Below, one piece after another: positions 8,265 to 17,397 of a stretch of DNA of 64,000 nt. The position numbers and the translations under genes were made by a program. The notes under the pieces were generated by a model that saw only the letters and a list, made by a program, of their open reading frames with translations, made no database searches and was not told where the DNA came from. Each line of letters begins with the position of its first letter. The stretch's first letter is position 1. This stretch comes from Sulfolobales archaeon HS-7 (GTDB lineage: Archaea; Thermoproteota; Thermoprotei_A; Sulfolobales; Sulfolobaceae): NCBI GenBank assembly GCA_019704295.1, contig AP024596.1:62001-126000 (forward strand), given 5' to 3'.

Positions 8265-10736
8265 TTAGTCAATATCATTGATTTTCTCGCAGATCTCCTC
8301 TGCCGATTTTAAATTAACCAATTCCACCTTCTTGTTCTCTTCAAAGGGGATTTCTGAGAGTTTAGGATTAATTATAATTGTCCTGTATTCATTAATTCGT
8401 GAGACCCATAATATAAAGTCAAATACAATTTCGGAGAACGCCTTTACTCTCTCGTAGCTTGAGAAATACCAGGTCGCTTTCTTTAAATCGCTTCTTTGAT
8501 TTAAACACGATTCTAGAATTCTCACAAAGACCATCTCGTTTTCATTAAGTTCCTCCCTCCTAATTCCAACGGAAGGAAAGGGTTTGAATTTTACGAAATG
8601 TGATAGTACTTGTTCGTCTCTAATCTCATTCTTTAGTAATGCTATCTTCTTGAGTGAGATTACTTCCCTTGAGTTCTCCCTACTACCTCTTATTTCGAGT
8701 AACAAGTTAAGAGTGTCGTAATAAGGATCACCAGTACCAACTCCCTCCTTTGACTCACCCCTGTTTTCATCAGAGAATCCCGCGGAATCACAATTACTTA
8801 GCAATTTCATTAGTACCTCTATGTCATGTGGTGTCGCGAAGTCGCTGTAAATTGCATATAATACCTTTTTATCCCCAATCCACTCTACGAATTCCTTCAC
8901 CGAAGCACAGTTAACTTTTAGTTCTCTCCCTTTTTTTCGCTTGACATACGGCAAGTATAAGGGGATCTTCTCCTCTAATGCTGTAATCTTCCTGTCAAAG
9001 TCAATTGACTCTAGGATTCTTCTTACATTATCAGCATCTGTTGCCATAACGAATAACGTCTCGAGGAAGGAGACATCAACCCCTTCAACTTTCTGGAAAT
9101 CATGAGCGAACCTTAACCTTTTCCTAATTCCCTTAACTGGTTCTATCCTTTCTCCTCGCCCTAAGGATTGAAGCACGTATTTCTTAGCGTCTCCCTTCCC
9201 TATATTGAGGAAGAGCATAACATTGGGTCTGTTCGAGTCCCATCCCTCGTAGAACGACCTTGAACCTAAGAGAATATTAACCGAGTTTTCGTTTAGAGTA
9301 GAAAAGAAGCTCTCGTCCTTATAAGTCTGACTTACGTAATATCCAGACAATTTATAAGTTAACCATTTACTTATATCTCCTATTTTTATCATGGCAAAGG
9401 GTCTGCTCGACGTCTTAAGCTTAAATACGAGTTCCTTTGAGTTCTCGGGAATCCGTATTACCTCAATCTCTCCTGGTGCTCTAGTGTTAAAGACGTACCA
9501 TAGCACGTCCTCGTAGGAAATATTTCCTATTTCGTATCGAGAACCTTTTAGTTCCTCCATTAATTCCAAGAGAGACGTCTCATAAATCTCTCGATCCGGT
9601 AAGGTGGCTATTTTCCCCAAAGTTCGGAAGAAGATCTCTAAATCTGAGTTTCGTTTATTAACGGAATTACCTAAAACAACGAGGAGCGGTTCATGGTACG
9701 TAAGACCTTTTTCCCTAATCTTCTCCAACTCCTTTTTAGTTGCAGTGAGAATAATCAGGGACTTAATCACGGTTTTAATTTTATCTCTCTCGCTCAACTC
9801 TCCTACGTTTCCTATGTTACCGCCGAGTACGAATATCTCCTTTCCGTAACCGGAGTTTATGAACTTCGTGAGGTTAAAGTTGTAAACTGTGGTAACGATA
9901 TCCCACGGGTCAGTAAACGTGGCAGAAAAGTTGAAGAGAAACCCATTCCTGGTGAGATATGAGAGGTATACTTGTCGCCTGGAATCCTCCTTGTCACCTT
10001 TATGTGCCTCATCTAAGATAATGTACCACTTTCCCCCGTTATCTACCTCCAGGAATGATATTACCTTCTTTCCAGTATCATCGGATATCAGATCCGAACG
10101 GTATACGAATACATTAATCGAACTCTCCTCTAGTCTACTTTCCAGGCTATTTCTATCTGACAGTTCGTAAAACCTTATCTTCCTGCCGTGATCAGCATTA
10201 TATTCCTCGATATGTCTAATAACCTGATTGATAAGGTCATCCCTGGATGAAAGGATCATGATCTTCCCGAGGGGTATTTTGCCGATCCTCATTAAGTAAT
10301 CCAATAACTCGACGAGCTTTACTATGATGAGAGTTTTCCCAGAACCTGTAGCCATCCAGAACCCAGCTCTATTGACGAAATTTCGAAAGCTAATTCTCCT
10401 TTTCCTCCCAGTGTATTCCACGGGATAGTAATTCCTGATTACCTGAAACGTAGGACTTCCTTCGTTAATCCCTAACTTTGATATCAACGGTTCTACATTT
10501 ACAACCCTTTCGTAAAACCTCTCTTTTATGACGTTAATATCCTCATGGGGGGTATCTCCGTAGAAGCACCATAATAGCTTAATGATATTGTTAAGCGCAT
10601 TAACCTGATGTTCAAAAAGCTCCTTTGATTGAGAGAAAAAGTGGAAATTTTGCGGAATCCACGCGGGACTCACTTCGTCGATCTCATCGACAATTGCCTG
10701 GTATACCGGCCTTAAGATGGGCATTACTCCCACCAA
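8265..10736 (-). CDS. Type III-like restriction subunit: DEAD/DEAH helicase with C-terminal nuclease-like domain (Res)
   Basis: The translocating/cleaving partner of the adjacent methyltransferase. SF2 helicase motifs: Walker A ATGSGKT (residues 129-135), DEAH (242-245), SAT (271-273) and QSLGRGERI (motif VI). The C-terminus has a fold like the PD-(D/E)XK domain of this helicase group: FDFILW (Asp773) then IIINPK (Asn790, Lys792). Relatives as I remember them have an acidic residue two before the Lys, so cleavage may be impaired. At 823 residues it is a little short. The start overlaps the Mod 3' end by 13 bases, so the two are translationally coupled. Confidence 0.85.
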   Translation of the reverse strand: MVGVMPILRPVYQAIVDEIDEVSPAWIPQNFHFFSQSKELFEHQVNALNNIIKLLWCFYGDTPHEDINVIKERFYERVVNVEPLISKLGINEGSPTFQVIRNYYPVEYTGRKRRISFRNFVNRAGFWMATGSGKTLIIVKLVELLDYLMRIGKIPLGKIMILSSRDDLINQVIRHIEEYNADHGRKIRFYELSDRNSLESRLEESSINVFVYRSDLISDDTGKKVISFLEVDNGGKWYIILDEAHKGDKEDSRRQVYLSYLTRNGFLFNFSATFTDPWDIVTTVYNFNLTKFINSGYGKEIFVLGGNIGNVGELSERDKIKTVIKSLIILTATKKELEKIREKGLTYHEPLLVVLGNSVNKRNSDLEIFFRTLGKIATLPDREIYETSLLELMEELKGSRYEIGNISYEDVLWYVFNTRAPGEIEVIRIPENSKELVFKLKTSSRPFAMIKIGDISKWLTYKLSGYYVSQTYKDESFFSTLNENSVNILLGSRSFYEGWDSNRPNVMLFLNIGKGDAKKYVLQSLGRGERIEPVKGIRKRLRFAHDFQKVEGVDVSFLETLFVMATDADNVRRILESIDFDRKITALEEKIPLYLPYVKRKKGRELKVNCASVKEFVEWIGDKKVLYAIYSDFATPHDIEVLMKLLSNCDSAGFSDENRGESKEGVGTGDPYYDTLNLLLEIRGSRENSREVISLKKIALLKNEIRDEQVLSHFVKFKPFPSVGIRREELNENEMVFVRILESCLNQRSDLKKATWYFSSYERVKAFSEIVFDFILWVSRINEYRTIIINPKLSEIPFEENKKVELVNLKSAEEICEKINDID

Positions 10737-13228
10737 ATTAACGGTTTTACATCGTTAAAGTCTACTGCATGGAAGGAAATTATTTCCCCTCCCTCAAGGA
10801 CGCACGATTCCTTCCCTACCTTAACTATTCTCTTCCCTTTTAACAGGGAAACAGTCTCACACACGTCAGCATCAGCGTATAGCTCCCTCAGGTCGACAAG
10901 TGCTCTACCCCCATCGAATTTAATTTTCACAGCTGACAGTAGCTTCGGATCCTTAATAAACGCCCTACTTTCCCTATTAAGCACTGAGGTATCGAACTCG
11001 CATCTCTCCAGCGTTTCCTCAAATTGCTCAAGTTCGCAATATTTAAAGAAGCCACCTGCCTTTCTCTCGTTGTACGCACTCCTTACGTCCTGATCTGAGC
11101 TTATTCCCCCGCTTTCATAGGCCACGACCTTTTTAAGCCTTCGAAGGATGACGGAGTGAAAGTGCTCTCCCATTTCTATCCCAATCCACTTCCTGTGAAG
11201 CTTCTGCGCCACAGCTACCGTAGTTCCAGAACCTAGGAAATAATCTAGAACCAAGTCCCCTCCTCTAGTGGTGGATGTTATTACCCTCTTGAGTAGCTGT
11301 TCCGAATTCTCTGTAGGAAAACCCCAACGCGAGGGTATTACATACGAGGGGATGTCAAGCCAAAGGGAGTCTAACTTTACCTCTTCCCGCTGGAGTACCT
11401 CAGGCATACCCTCTACAACTTTTCCGCTGGTATCTACGTACCTTTTAGAGGTATTGATCCTGATCCACCCCTCTGCTAACCCCCTGTCAATTTCCCTTTG
11501 CGAAAGAGCCCAATGCCTTCCCTTGGGGGGTAATAGCTTCCTCCCGTTAAATTCCCTCACCTGGCGTTCGTAGGTTGCTCTCTCTCCTGGGAGATGCATT
11601 GGTAACCACTTCCTATTCTCCCTTTTCACTTTAGGGGTAACGAAGTAGTACCTATCCGATTTCGAAAAGAACTCTAGGTAATCATTACCAGTGAGTAGGC
11701 GTTTCGCTTCACCCTTAGGGACCGTTCCCCTCCTTATGATGATTTCGTTCCTGAAATTATCCTCACCGAAAATCTCCCCTAATAGTAACCTGAGAAAGGC
11801 GTTTCCATTATAGTCGCACCTGACGAAGATGCATCCTGTGTCGTTGAGGAGATCCTTGGATACGGTTATCCTGTTTTCTAACATGGAAATCCAGGTGGAG
11901 TCCTTAAATCTGACCCTGTACAGGAAGTCGGCTTCCCTCTCTTTATTGAAAGGGGGGTCAATGTAGATCGCTTGCACTTTGCTCAGGAACTTATGCGATA
12001 ATGTCCTCAGTGCCTGATAGTTTTCCGAATGTATCAACCAACCGTCAAGTGAGTCGTCTAAGTTATCGAAAAGGGCTATTATCTTCCACTCAATCTCGTC
12101 GAAGTACTTTGTATCTATAGGAAGAAATGCGTACTTCTCCCTTATCGAACACTCACCGTCTGAGGAGTTGGATTCCCCAATGTGAGAATCCTGAGAAGGT
12201 GACATCTCACTCATCCCCTGCTGAAGTTCCGATCTCGAACTCTCCGAAAGGGTTCCGCACTCTAAAACTTCATTGGGAGAAAACTCCTTTGGAATCAGAC
12301 CCAACTCCTTCCATTCCTCTAGTTGACGTTCAAACCCCTCGCTCGAGATCAACTCCATTATGATGTTGATCCCGCCCTTTCTTTCCTTTATTCTGTTTAG
12401 CGATATTACGTAATGCGAGTTTCTGACGACTTTTGGCTTTTCCCATATTCTAGCGAGTTCCTCTTCGAATTGGCCTATGGCATCAATAAGTAAATACCCT
12501 ACATCCCTAATAGTTCTTATTACCTCTAATCTTTCCCCATCAAATGAGAGGTCATCTACGTACTCTTTCAGCCAAATATCGAATTGTTCCCTTAGGAATT
12601 CCCTTGCCCTCGGATTTATGAAGTAATCCACTTCAACTTGCCTCTCAAACGATGAGAGGATTTCCTCTACCTCTTCCGCGGAAAGTCCTAGCCTTCTAAC
12701 CAGTTGTCTTACAATGCCCTCTCGAGAACCGGAATTAGTCACTCTTATCTTAACTTCGTTATTGGTTACGGACTCCAATTCGTATCCGAAATCCCCTTCA
12801 CTGTATTTTGTCACGTCAAACGAGAATCTGAACTCACGACCTAGTTTAGCGTAACGAACTTCAGTATCCCTTATTCTCCTCACGGTTTTTATGTATATTA
12901 ATCCTCTTGTCCTCCAGTTTAACGCTATGTCGTTGTAATTTACTTTTTCGTAAACTTTCCTATTGGATATTCTCTGGCTGGGAAGGATTAAACCCGAATC
13001 CGAGAACATGAAGGAGAAGAAGTCGTAAAGCTTTTCGTATACCTCTTCTTTAGCTTGTCCGACAACTCTTCCGTCCACAATTTCCCTGACTTTCCTTAAA
13101 ACTAAATCGAAATAAAGCCTCTTTATTTGGATCAGGTTTATAATTCCGGATTTTCCCGTTATTGGTAATCCTATAAACGCTTTCCTGAACTTCTCTACGA
13201 AGAGTTCCTCATTTTCCATATCCTTCAC
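10724..13228 (-). CDS. Type III-like adenine-specific DNA methyltransferase (Mod)
   Basis: A beta-class N6-adenine DNA methyltransferase that would modify host sites and supply specificity to Res. The motif order is catalytic DPPF (residues 424-427) first, then the AdoMet site FLGSGTT (664-670), with the target-recognition region between them. An N-terminal domain of about 280 residues (FSDSGLI, LNWRTRGLIYIKT) and a Ser-rich linker (~335-358) precede the catalytic part; this extension is seen in larger Mod proteins paired with Res helicases. Its start overlaps the TenA stop by 4 bases, and its end overlaps Res. Catalytic residues look intact. Confidence 0.88.
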   Translation of the reverse strand: MKDMENEELFVEKFRKAFIGLPITGKSGIINLIQIKRLYFDLVLRKVREIVDGRVVGQAKEEVYEKLYDFFSFMFSDSGLILPSQRISNRKVYEKVNYNDIALNWRTRGLIYIKTVRRIRDTEVRYAKLGREFRFSFDVTKYSEGDFGYELESVTNNEVKIRVTNSGSREGIVRQLVRRLGLSAEEVEEILSSFERQVEVDYFINPRAREFLREQFDIWLKEYVDDLSFDGERLEVIRTIRDVGYLLIDAIGQFEEELARIWEKPKVVRNSHYVISLNRIKERKGGINIIMELISSEGFERQLEEWKELGLIPKEFSPNEVLECGTLSESSRSELQQGMSEMSPSQDSHIGESNSSDGECSIREKYAFLPIDTKYFDEIEWKIIALFDNLDDSLDGWLIHSENYQALRTLSHKFLSKVQAIYIDPPFNKEREADFLYRVRFKDSTWISMLENRITVSKDLLNDTGCIFVRCDYNGNAFLRLLLGEIFGEDNFRNEIIIRRGTVPKGEAKRLLTGNDYLEFFSKSDRYYFVTPKVKRENRKWLPMHLPGERATYERQVREFNGRKLLPPKGRHWALSQREIDRGLAEGWIRINTSKRYVDTSGKVVEGMPEVLQREEVKLDSLWLDIPSYVIPSRWGFPTENSEQLLKRVITSTTRGGDLVLDYFLGSGTTVAVAQKLHRKWIGIEMGEHFHSVILRRLKKVVAYESGGISSDQDVRSAYNERKAGGFFKYCELEQFEETLERCEFDTSVLNRESRAFIKDPKLLSAVKIKFDGGRALVDLRELYADADVCETVSLLKGKRIVKVGKESCVLEGGEIISFHAVDFNDVKPLIWWE

Positions 13229-13872
13229 TTAACTGGAAACGGAAACCTTTCCATTCTATAGGAACTATCCCAAAAAAGATATTCATAAACTGACGCAATT
13301 CTGAAATTTCTCAGTACACGACCAAAGTCGTCCACCCTTAGCGAGTTCATGAGGTTGATGACTTGTTCTACAGATTCCCTATAAGAGGTCGCGGAGTAGT
13401 TGTTTATCCACCTTTGATACACGGGATTTGGCGAACCGTCCCTTGACAGTTCCTCTCCAACCTTCATGTAAATCACGTAACAAGGCATTATTGCGGCTAA
13501 GGCCTGGGGAAGAGGGGATAGCTGAGTTTCAGCAAGGAGAAAGTTCGTATAAGCTAGATTAGTGGGAGACATGTCCCACTCCTCAGGTTCTACCTTCCAA
13601 TTAGCAATGTAAAATATGTGAAGCTGTCTTTCCTCTGAAAGCGAGGCTTCGACGTGCTTTATGAGTTTTATCATCCACTCGTATTCGCATTTATTAGCTA
13701 CGTTTAGAACGGCCCTCCCAAAACTCTTCAGGTAGAGGTAGTCTTGAAGTATGTAAAACCTAAACCTATCCTCCGATAAGGAGCCCTCCCTTAATTCAGC
13801 GATAAAAGGGTGGAAAAGTATTTTCTCGTATATATCTTTAACGTGATCCCACATCACCTGAAAATTTTCCAT
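13225..13872 (-). CDS. tenA: TenA/PqqC-like thiaminase II family protein
   Basis: TenA-family protein, normally a hydrolase salvaging the aminopyrimidine moiety of degraded thiamine. Visible active-site features: Asp44 in LQDYLYLK and Cys131 in AAIMPCYVIYMKVG, the Cys that marks the TenA_C subclass; a C-terminal Glu sits in ASVYEYLFW. Length 215 is normal. It is the first gene of an operon with Mod and Res (4-base overlap with Mod), an odd partnership since no thiamine gene is near. A TATA-like CATTTAAAAC lies about 20-30 bases upstream of the start, supporting a leaderless operon transcript. Confidence 0.85.
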   Translation of the reverse strand: MENFQVMWDHVKDIYEKILFHPFIAELREGSLSEDRFRFYILQDYLYLKSFGRAVLNVANKCEYEWMIKLIKHVEASLSEERQLHIFYIANWKVEPEEWDMSPTNLAYTNFLLAETQLSPLPQALAAIMPCYVIYMKVGEELSRDGSPNPVYQRWINNYSATSYRESVEQVINLMNSLRVDDFGRVLRNFRIASVYEYLFWDSSYRMERFPFPVK

Positions 13873-13904
13873 AATCGGAGTAAGTTACATCAGTTTTAAA
13901 TGTT

Positions 13905-14906
13905 TTAGGGAGTGACGAGAATTTTACCTACTCTACTTGGTTCGTGAAGGGAGTTAAGACCTTCCTTTACATTCGCCAGAGGAACTTCCTCACCGATAAT
14001 GGGGGTTATTTTTCCAGACGCCTCAAGTTCCATTGTCTCCCTCACGTCTGCAGAAGTTACAGAGGCATTTCCCACGAACTTAATATCCTTTAGTATGAGG
14101 GAGCCAAATCGAATAGGGGCTGACGACGACGGATCCAGATTTCCCACCTGTAGAATCGAGCCCCCTGCTGAAATCGCCTTTACGTTTTCGAAAAACGTCT
14201 GTACGCCCACTGTGTCTACTATTAAAGTAACGTCCTCCTTTTTGATCTGTTCCGCGTATTTCTCTCCCACCACGACTAAGTCCGAGAACCTTTTAACGAC
14301 TCTTGCCTTTTCCTCGCTTCTCACTTGAGCTATTACCCTAGCTCCTAATGCTTTGAGGAGTTGTACGGCGTGAATTCCAACTCCGCCCGCTGCGCCCGTA
14401 ACTAAAACCGTTGAGTCTTTCACATTAGGGGAGGATCTCTTTACACCCCTGTATATCATTGCAGTAACACAGGGAGTTATTACGGCTAATTCGTCTGTTA
14501 AATTCGTGGGAACTCTAACTGCACTTTTCGCACTTATCGTTGCGTATTCGCTGAAAAAGCCATCCAATTCCTCAGAATAGCCTAACTTATTTCTGCAGTA
14601 ATTCTCAAAGCCTAATTTACACTTATCACATGTCATGTCCGGTGCATATAACAGGGAGACAACTCTATCTCCTGGAGTAAAGTTCGTCATTGAACCGGCC
14701 TTAACAACCTCGCCTACCATTTCATGACCCAGAATTACGGGATACTTCATTCTAGGATAATATCCCTCTAACTGAAGGAGATCCCTATAGCAAATAGACG
14801 CTTTCCTTACTTTTACGAGAAGCTCGTCGTTATTAGGACTCCTTATAGGTACGTCAGTTACTTCCAATTTTCCGCGTTCCTTAACAACAGCTGCTAACAT
14901 ACCCAT
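13905..14906 (-). CDS. Zn-dependent alcohol dehydrogenase family; probable acryloyl-CoA reductase
   Basis: A medium-chain dehydrogenase/reductase closely resembling, from memory, the Metallosphaera sedula acryloyl-CoA reductase of the 3-hydroxypropionate/4-hydroxybutyrate CO2 fixation cycle (acryloyl-CoA + NADPH to propionyl-CoA). Shared features: CYRDLLQLEGYYPRMKYPVI, GHEMVGEVV, a structural zinc Cys cluster CDKCKLGFENYC, the stretch LGYSEELDGFFSEYA, and the nucleotide-binding VTGAAGGVGIHAVQLL. Length 333 fits. No other cycle gene is adjacent. It could be a paralogue with another enoyl-CoA or alcohol substrate. Confidence 0.82.
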   Translation of the reverse strand: MGMLAAVVKERGKLEVTDVPIRSPNNDELLVKVRKASICYRDLLQLEGYYPRMKYPVILGHEMVGEVVKAGSMTNFTPGDRVVSLLYAPDMTCDKCKLGFENYCRNKLGYSEELDGFFSEYATISAKSAVRVPTNLTDELAVITPCVTAMIYRGVKRSSPNVKDSTVLVTGAAGGVGIHAVQLLKALGARVIAQVRSEEKARVVKRFSDLVVVGEKYAEQIKKEDVTLIVDTVGVQTFFENVKAISAGGSILQVGNLDPSSSAPIRFGSLILKDIKFVGNASVTSADVRETMELEASGKITPIIGEEVPLANVKEGLNSLHEPSRVGKILVTP

Positions 14907-15418
14907 CTCGCAAATTTACTTTAAGTTATGCATCCTTAAGTCTTTCTGAATCCTAAACATCGTAATGAGGAAATTAGTCCCTTCCTTCACGGGGGCTTAT
15001 GGTAATAGTGTGCTAGGTTACAAGTTTCTATAGAGAATTGGGGTTAAGGGGACGTAAAGCCTTTGCCTTTTTAAGGCTGGATTGATAGCCCCTTTACATT
15101 AATATATCCCCTTTATTGTTTTTCAGTGACGTTAACGACGCTCCTTCCGGGCTCCATTAAGCGTTTAACGGGACTGAGGGAGGGGCACTTATCATTTCTC
15201 TTTCTTTCACGGGGATCCAGAGGCATTCTATGACAGATCCCCACTTTCCATATGGGAATGGGTTTCTGTCCCGCTTGACTGACCACTAAACGAGATGTAA
15301 CACCAAATCGATAGTGGGAACGATGAGCCCTCTGGGAGGGAACCCTTGGCCTTCAATGCAAGGAGGAAGTCAGACTAGATCCTGAAGCTCTTAAACTCCT
15401 CATTAAAAAACATTGAAT
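14907..15418. other. Gene-free stretch with stem-loop repeat and possible IS relic
   Basis: About 510 bases without a supported gene. It contains one copy of the GATAGCCCC stem-loop family (15041-15100). The part from about 15180 to 15400 is G+C-richer than typical intergenic DNA here. It ends in an open stretch (GTLGLQCKEEVRLDPEALK, 15327 onward) that reminds me of the 3' part of IS605-type orfB genes, but that resemblance is weak. Confidence 0.4.
15041..15100 (+). repeat. GATAGCCCC stem-loop repeat, copy 1
   Basis: AAGGGG at 15046-15051 can pair with CCCCTT at 15089-15094, enclosing a second perfect hairpin (GCCTT 15065-15069 with AAGGC 15073-15077). The TTAAGGGG and GATAGCCCCTT blocks are shared with copies near 22020, 34610 and 55790. 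Confidence 0.5.
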
Positions 15419-17371
15419 ATGAAACTTGTTATTACTGAGAAGCCTAGTGTTGCGATGGACATAGCTAGGGCACTTAATGCTACGTCGAAAGGTGATGGTT
15501 ATCTCTACAACGACGAATACGTGATAACTTGGGCTTTAGGTCATCTATTTAACATTGACGACTCAATAGCACCGGCAAAGTGGGACATTAAATCCCTTCC
15601 TATTTTCCCGGAGAAATTTTCTTACTCATTAATACGAGGAAAAGAAAAGCAGTTTAAGGTTATCCGATCCCTCCTATCCAAATCCGAGGTAGTAATTAAC
15701 TGTGGTGACGCGGGGAGAGAGGGCGAACTTATAATAAGGGAAATCCTGAGAGAGGCAAATTACGTCGGTAAGGTGTTAAGGTTCTGGACGTCTGAAGCCC
15801 TAACCAGAGAGGTTATACATAGAGAGTTCGGAAACCTAAAACCCTCACAAGCCTTTGACGACCTGTACTATAGTGCCCTTGCCAGGCAGCAGAGCGATTG
15901 GTTGGTTGGGATAAACCTCACTAGGTTAATAACGTTAAGGGCAGGAGGTAGGGAGGTCTGGAGTATAGGAAGGGTTCAGACCCCTACCTTAAATATAGTT
16001 GTAATGAGGGATAAGGAAATAGAGGAATTTAAGCCTCAGGTATACTACGTGGTCAAGGCTGAATTTGAGGGATATGAGGGAATACTCGTAAAAGATGGGA
16101 AGATATTACAGTTAACTGAGGAAGATGCTGACAAGATAGTACGGGGTCTTTCAAAATACAGTACGGGGATAGTGGACTCAATTAACGAAGAACTTCATTC
16201 AGAACCTCCCCCTTTCCTACACTCCCTTACATCTCTTCAGCGAGAGGCTAATACGGTTTACGGAATTTCCGCTCAAAAGACCCTGGACTCCGCCCAGAGA
16301 CTTTACGAGGAATTCAAGGTAATCAGTTACCCGAGAACTGATGCAAGGCATATGGGCGATGACGCCAGGGGATTAGTAACGAATGTGCTGAAGAAGCTGG
16401 GACTTGAGGAACTGATCCCCAACGTTAACAAGGTCGGGAAGAGAGTTTTCGACTCGTCAAAGTTAACGGATCACCACGCAATAATTCCGCTTGACGTCCT
16501 ACCTTCTAACGTGACGGGCATTGATAAAGAGATTTACGATCTAATCCTGAGGAAATTTAAGGGTGTATTCATGCCCGACCATAAATTCGTTGAGAAAAAG
16601 CTGATTACTCAAGTGGGAGGATTTGATTTCCTAACTGAGGAGAAATTTGATGTTCAAATGGGATGGATGTCGCTATATAGAAAACCTACTATGTCCACTC
16701 TCCCCACACTAAGGAGGGGAGATTCCGTAAGGATTAGGCGGATATACAAGGAGAAGAGAACGACCAAACCTCCCCCTAGATTTAACGAGGCTTCGCTACT
16801 GAGGGAAATGGAAAAGCTCTCTTTAGGGACTCCGTCTACAAGGGCTTCTATAATTGAGACTCTATTAAGGAGGAAATACATCGTGAGGAGAGGAAAAACC
16901 CTGTACTCTACACCTAAGGGGAGGGAGGTGATCTCTAAACTCGGAGAAAGTAAGTTAGCAGATCCCTCAATGACAAGCGAGTGGGAAAAAGAGCTTGAGG
17001 CGATCTACATTAAGAAAATGGGTGAGGAAGGACACAGGGCTTTCCTGAAGAAGATCAAGGAATTCGTTAATCAGGAAATGAAAAGGCTGATAACCGTTTC
17101 CTTTACTTATGAAGATGAGGTTAAGCAGCTAAGGTGTTTTTGCGGGGGAGATGTAAAGTTCGTTAATGGGGTATGGAAGTGTGAGAGATGTAATACTTCA
17201 ATCAAAGAGTATATCTTAGGTAAGAGGCTTACCGAATCCCAAATAAGGGGGTTGTTTGAGGGAAAGAGGGTTAAAGTGAGCGGTTTACGAAGTAAGAAGG
17301 GTAAAAAGTTTTCCGCTACGTTATTTCTGAGTGAGGGTAAGTTGAAGTTCGATTTCAGTAAAAAATCGTAA
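15419..17371 (+). CDS. DNA topoisomerase III (type IA)
   Basis: A type IA topoisomerase that relaxes negative supercoils and resolves single-stranded junctions by cutting one strand. It has an N-terminal TOPRIM domain (TEKPSVA at residues 6-12 and GDAGREGEL at 96-104), the catalytic tyrosine in VISYPRTDARHM (Tyr304), and a C-terminal zinc ribbon with CFCGG and CERC. The 650-residue length agrees with Sulfolobus topoisomerase III. No reverse gyrase helicase domain is present. ATG 15419 is preferred over the in-frame TTG at 15413 because the family begins MKLVITEKPS. The deacetylase-like gene follows 26 bases later. Confidence 0.92.
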   Translation: MKLVITEKPSVAMDIARALNATSKGDGYLYNDEYVITWALGHLFNIDDSIAPAKWDIKSLPIFPEKFSYSLIRGKEKQFKVIRSLLSKSEVVINCGDAGREGELIIREILREANYVGKVLRFWTSEALTREVIHREFGNLKPSQAFDDLYYSALARQQSDWLVGINLTRLITLRAGGREVWSIGRVQTPTLNIVVMRDKEIEEFKPQVYYVVKAEFEGYEGILVKDGKILQLTEEDADKIVRGLSKYSTGIVDSINEELHSEPPPFLHSLTSLQREANTVYGISAQKTLDSAQRLYEEFKVISYPRTDARHMGDDARGLVTNVLKKLGLEELIPNVNKVGKRVFDSSKLTDHHAIIPLDVLPSNVTGIDKEIYDLILRKFKGVFMPDHKFVEKKLITQVGGFDFLTEEKFDVQMGWMSLYRKPTMSTLPTLRRGDSVRIRRIYKEKRTTKPPPRFNEASLLREMEKLSLGTPSTRASIIETLLRRKYIVRRGKTLYSTPKGREVISKLGESKLADPSMTSEWEKELEAIYIKKMGEEGHRAFLKKIKEFVNQEMKRLITVSFTYEDEVKQLRCFCGGDVKFVNGVWKCERCNTSIKEYILGKRLTESQIRGLFEGKRVKVSGLRSKKGKKFSATLFLSEGKLKFDFSKKS

Positions 17372-17397
17372 ATACTCCTTTCTCCACAATACGACTA

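Noticed and set aside
11268-11573. 101-codon plus-strand frame inside the methyltransferase gene
   Set aside because: It is antisense to motif-bearing coding sequence of Mod, which is well supported.
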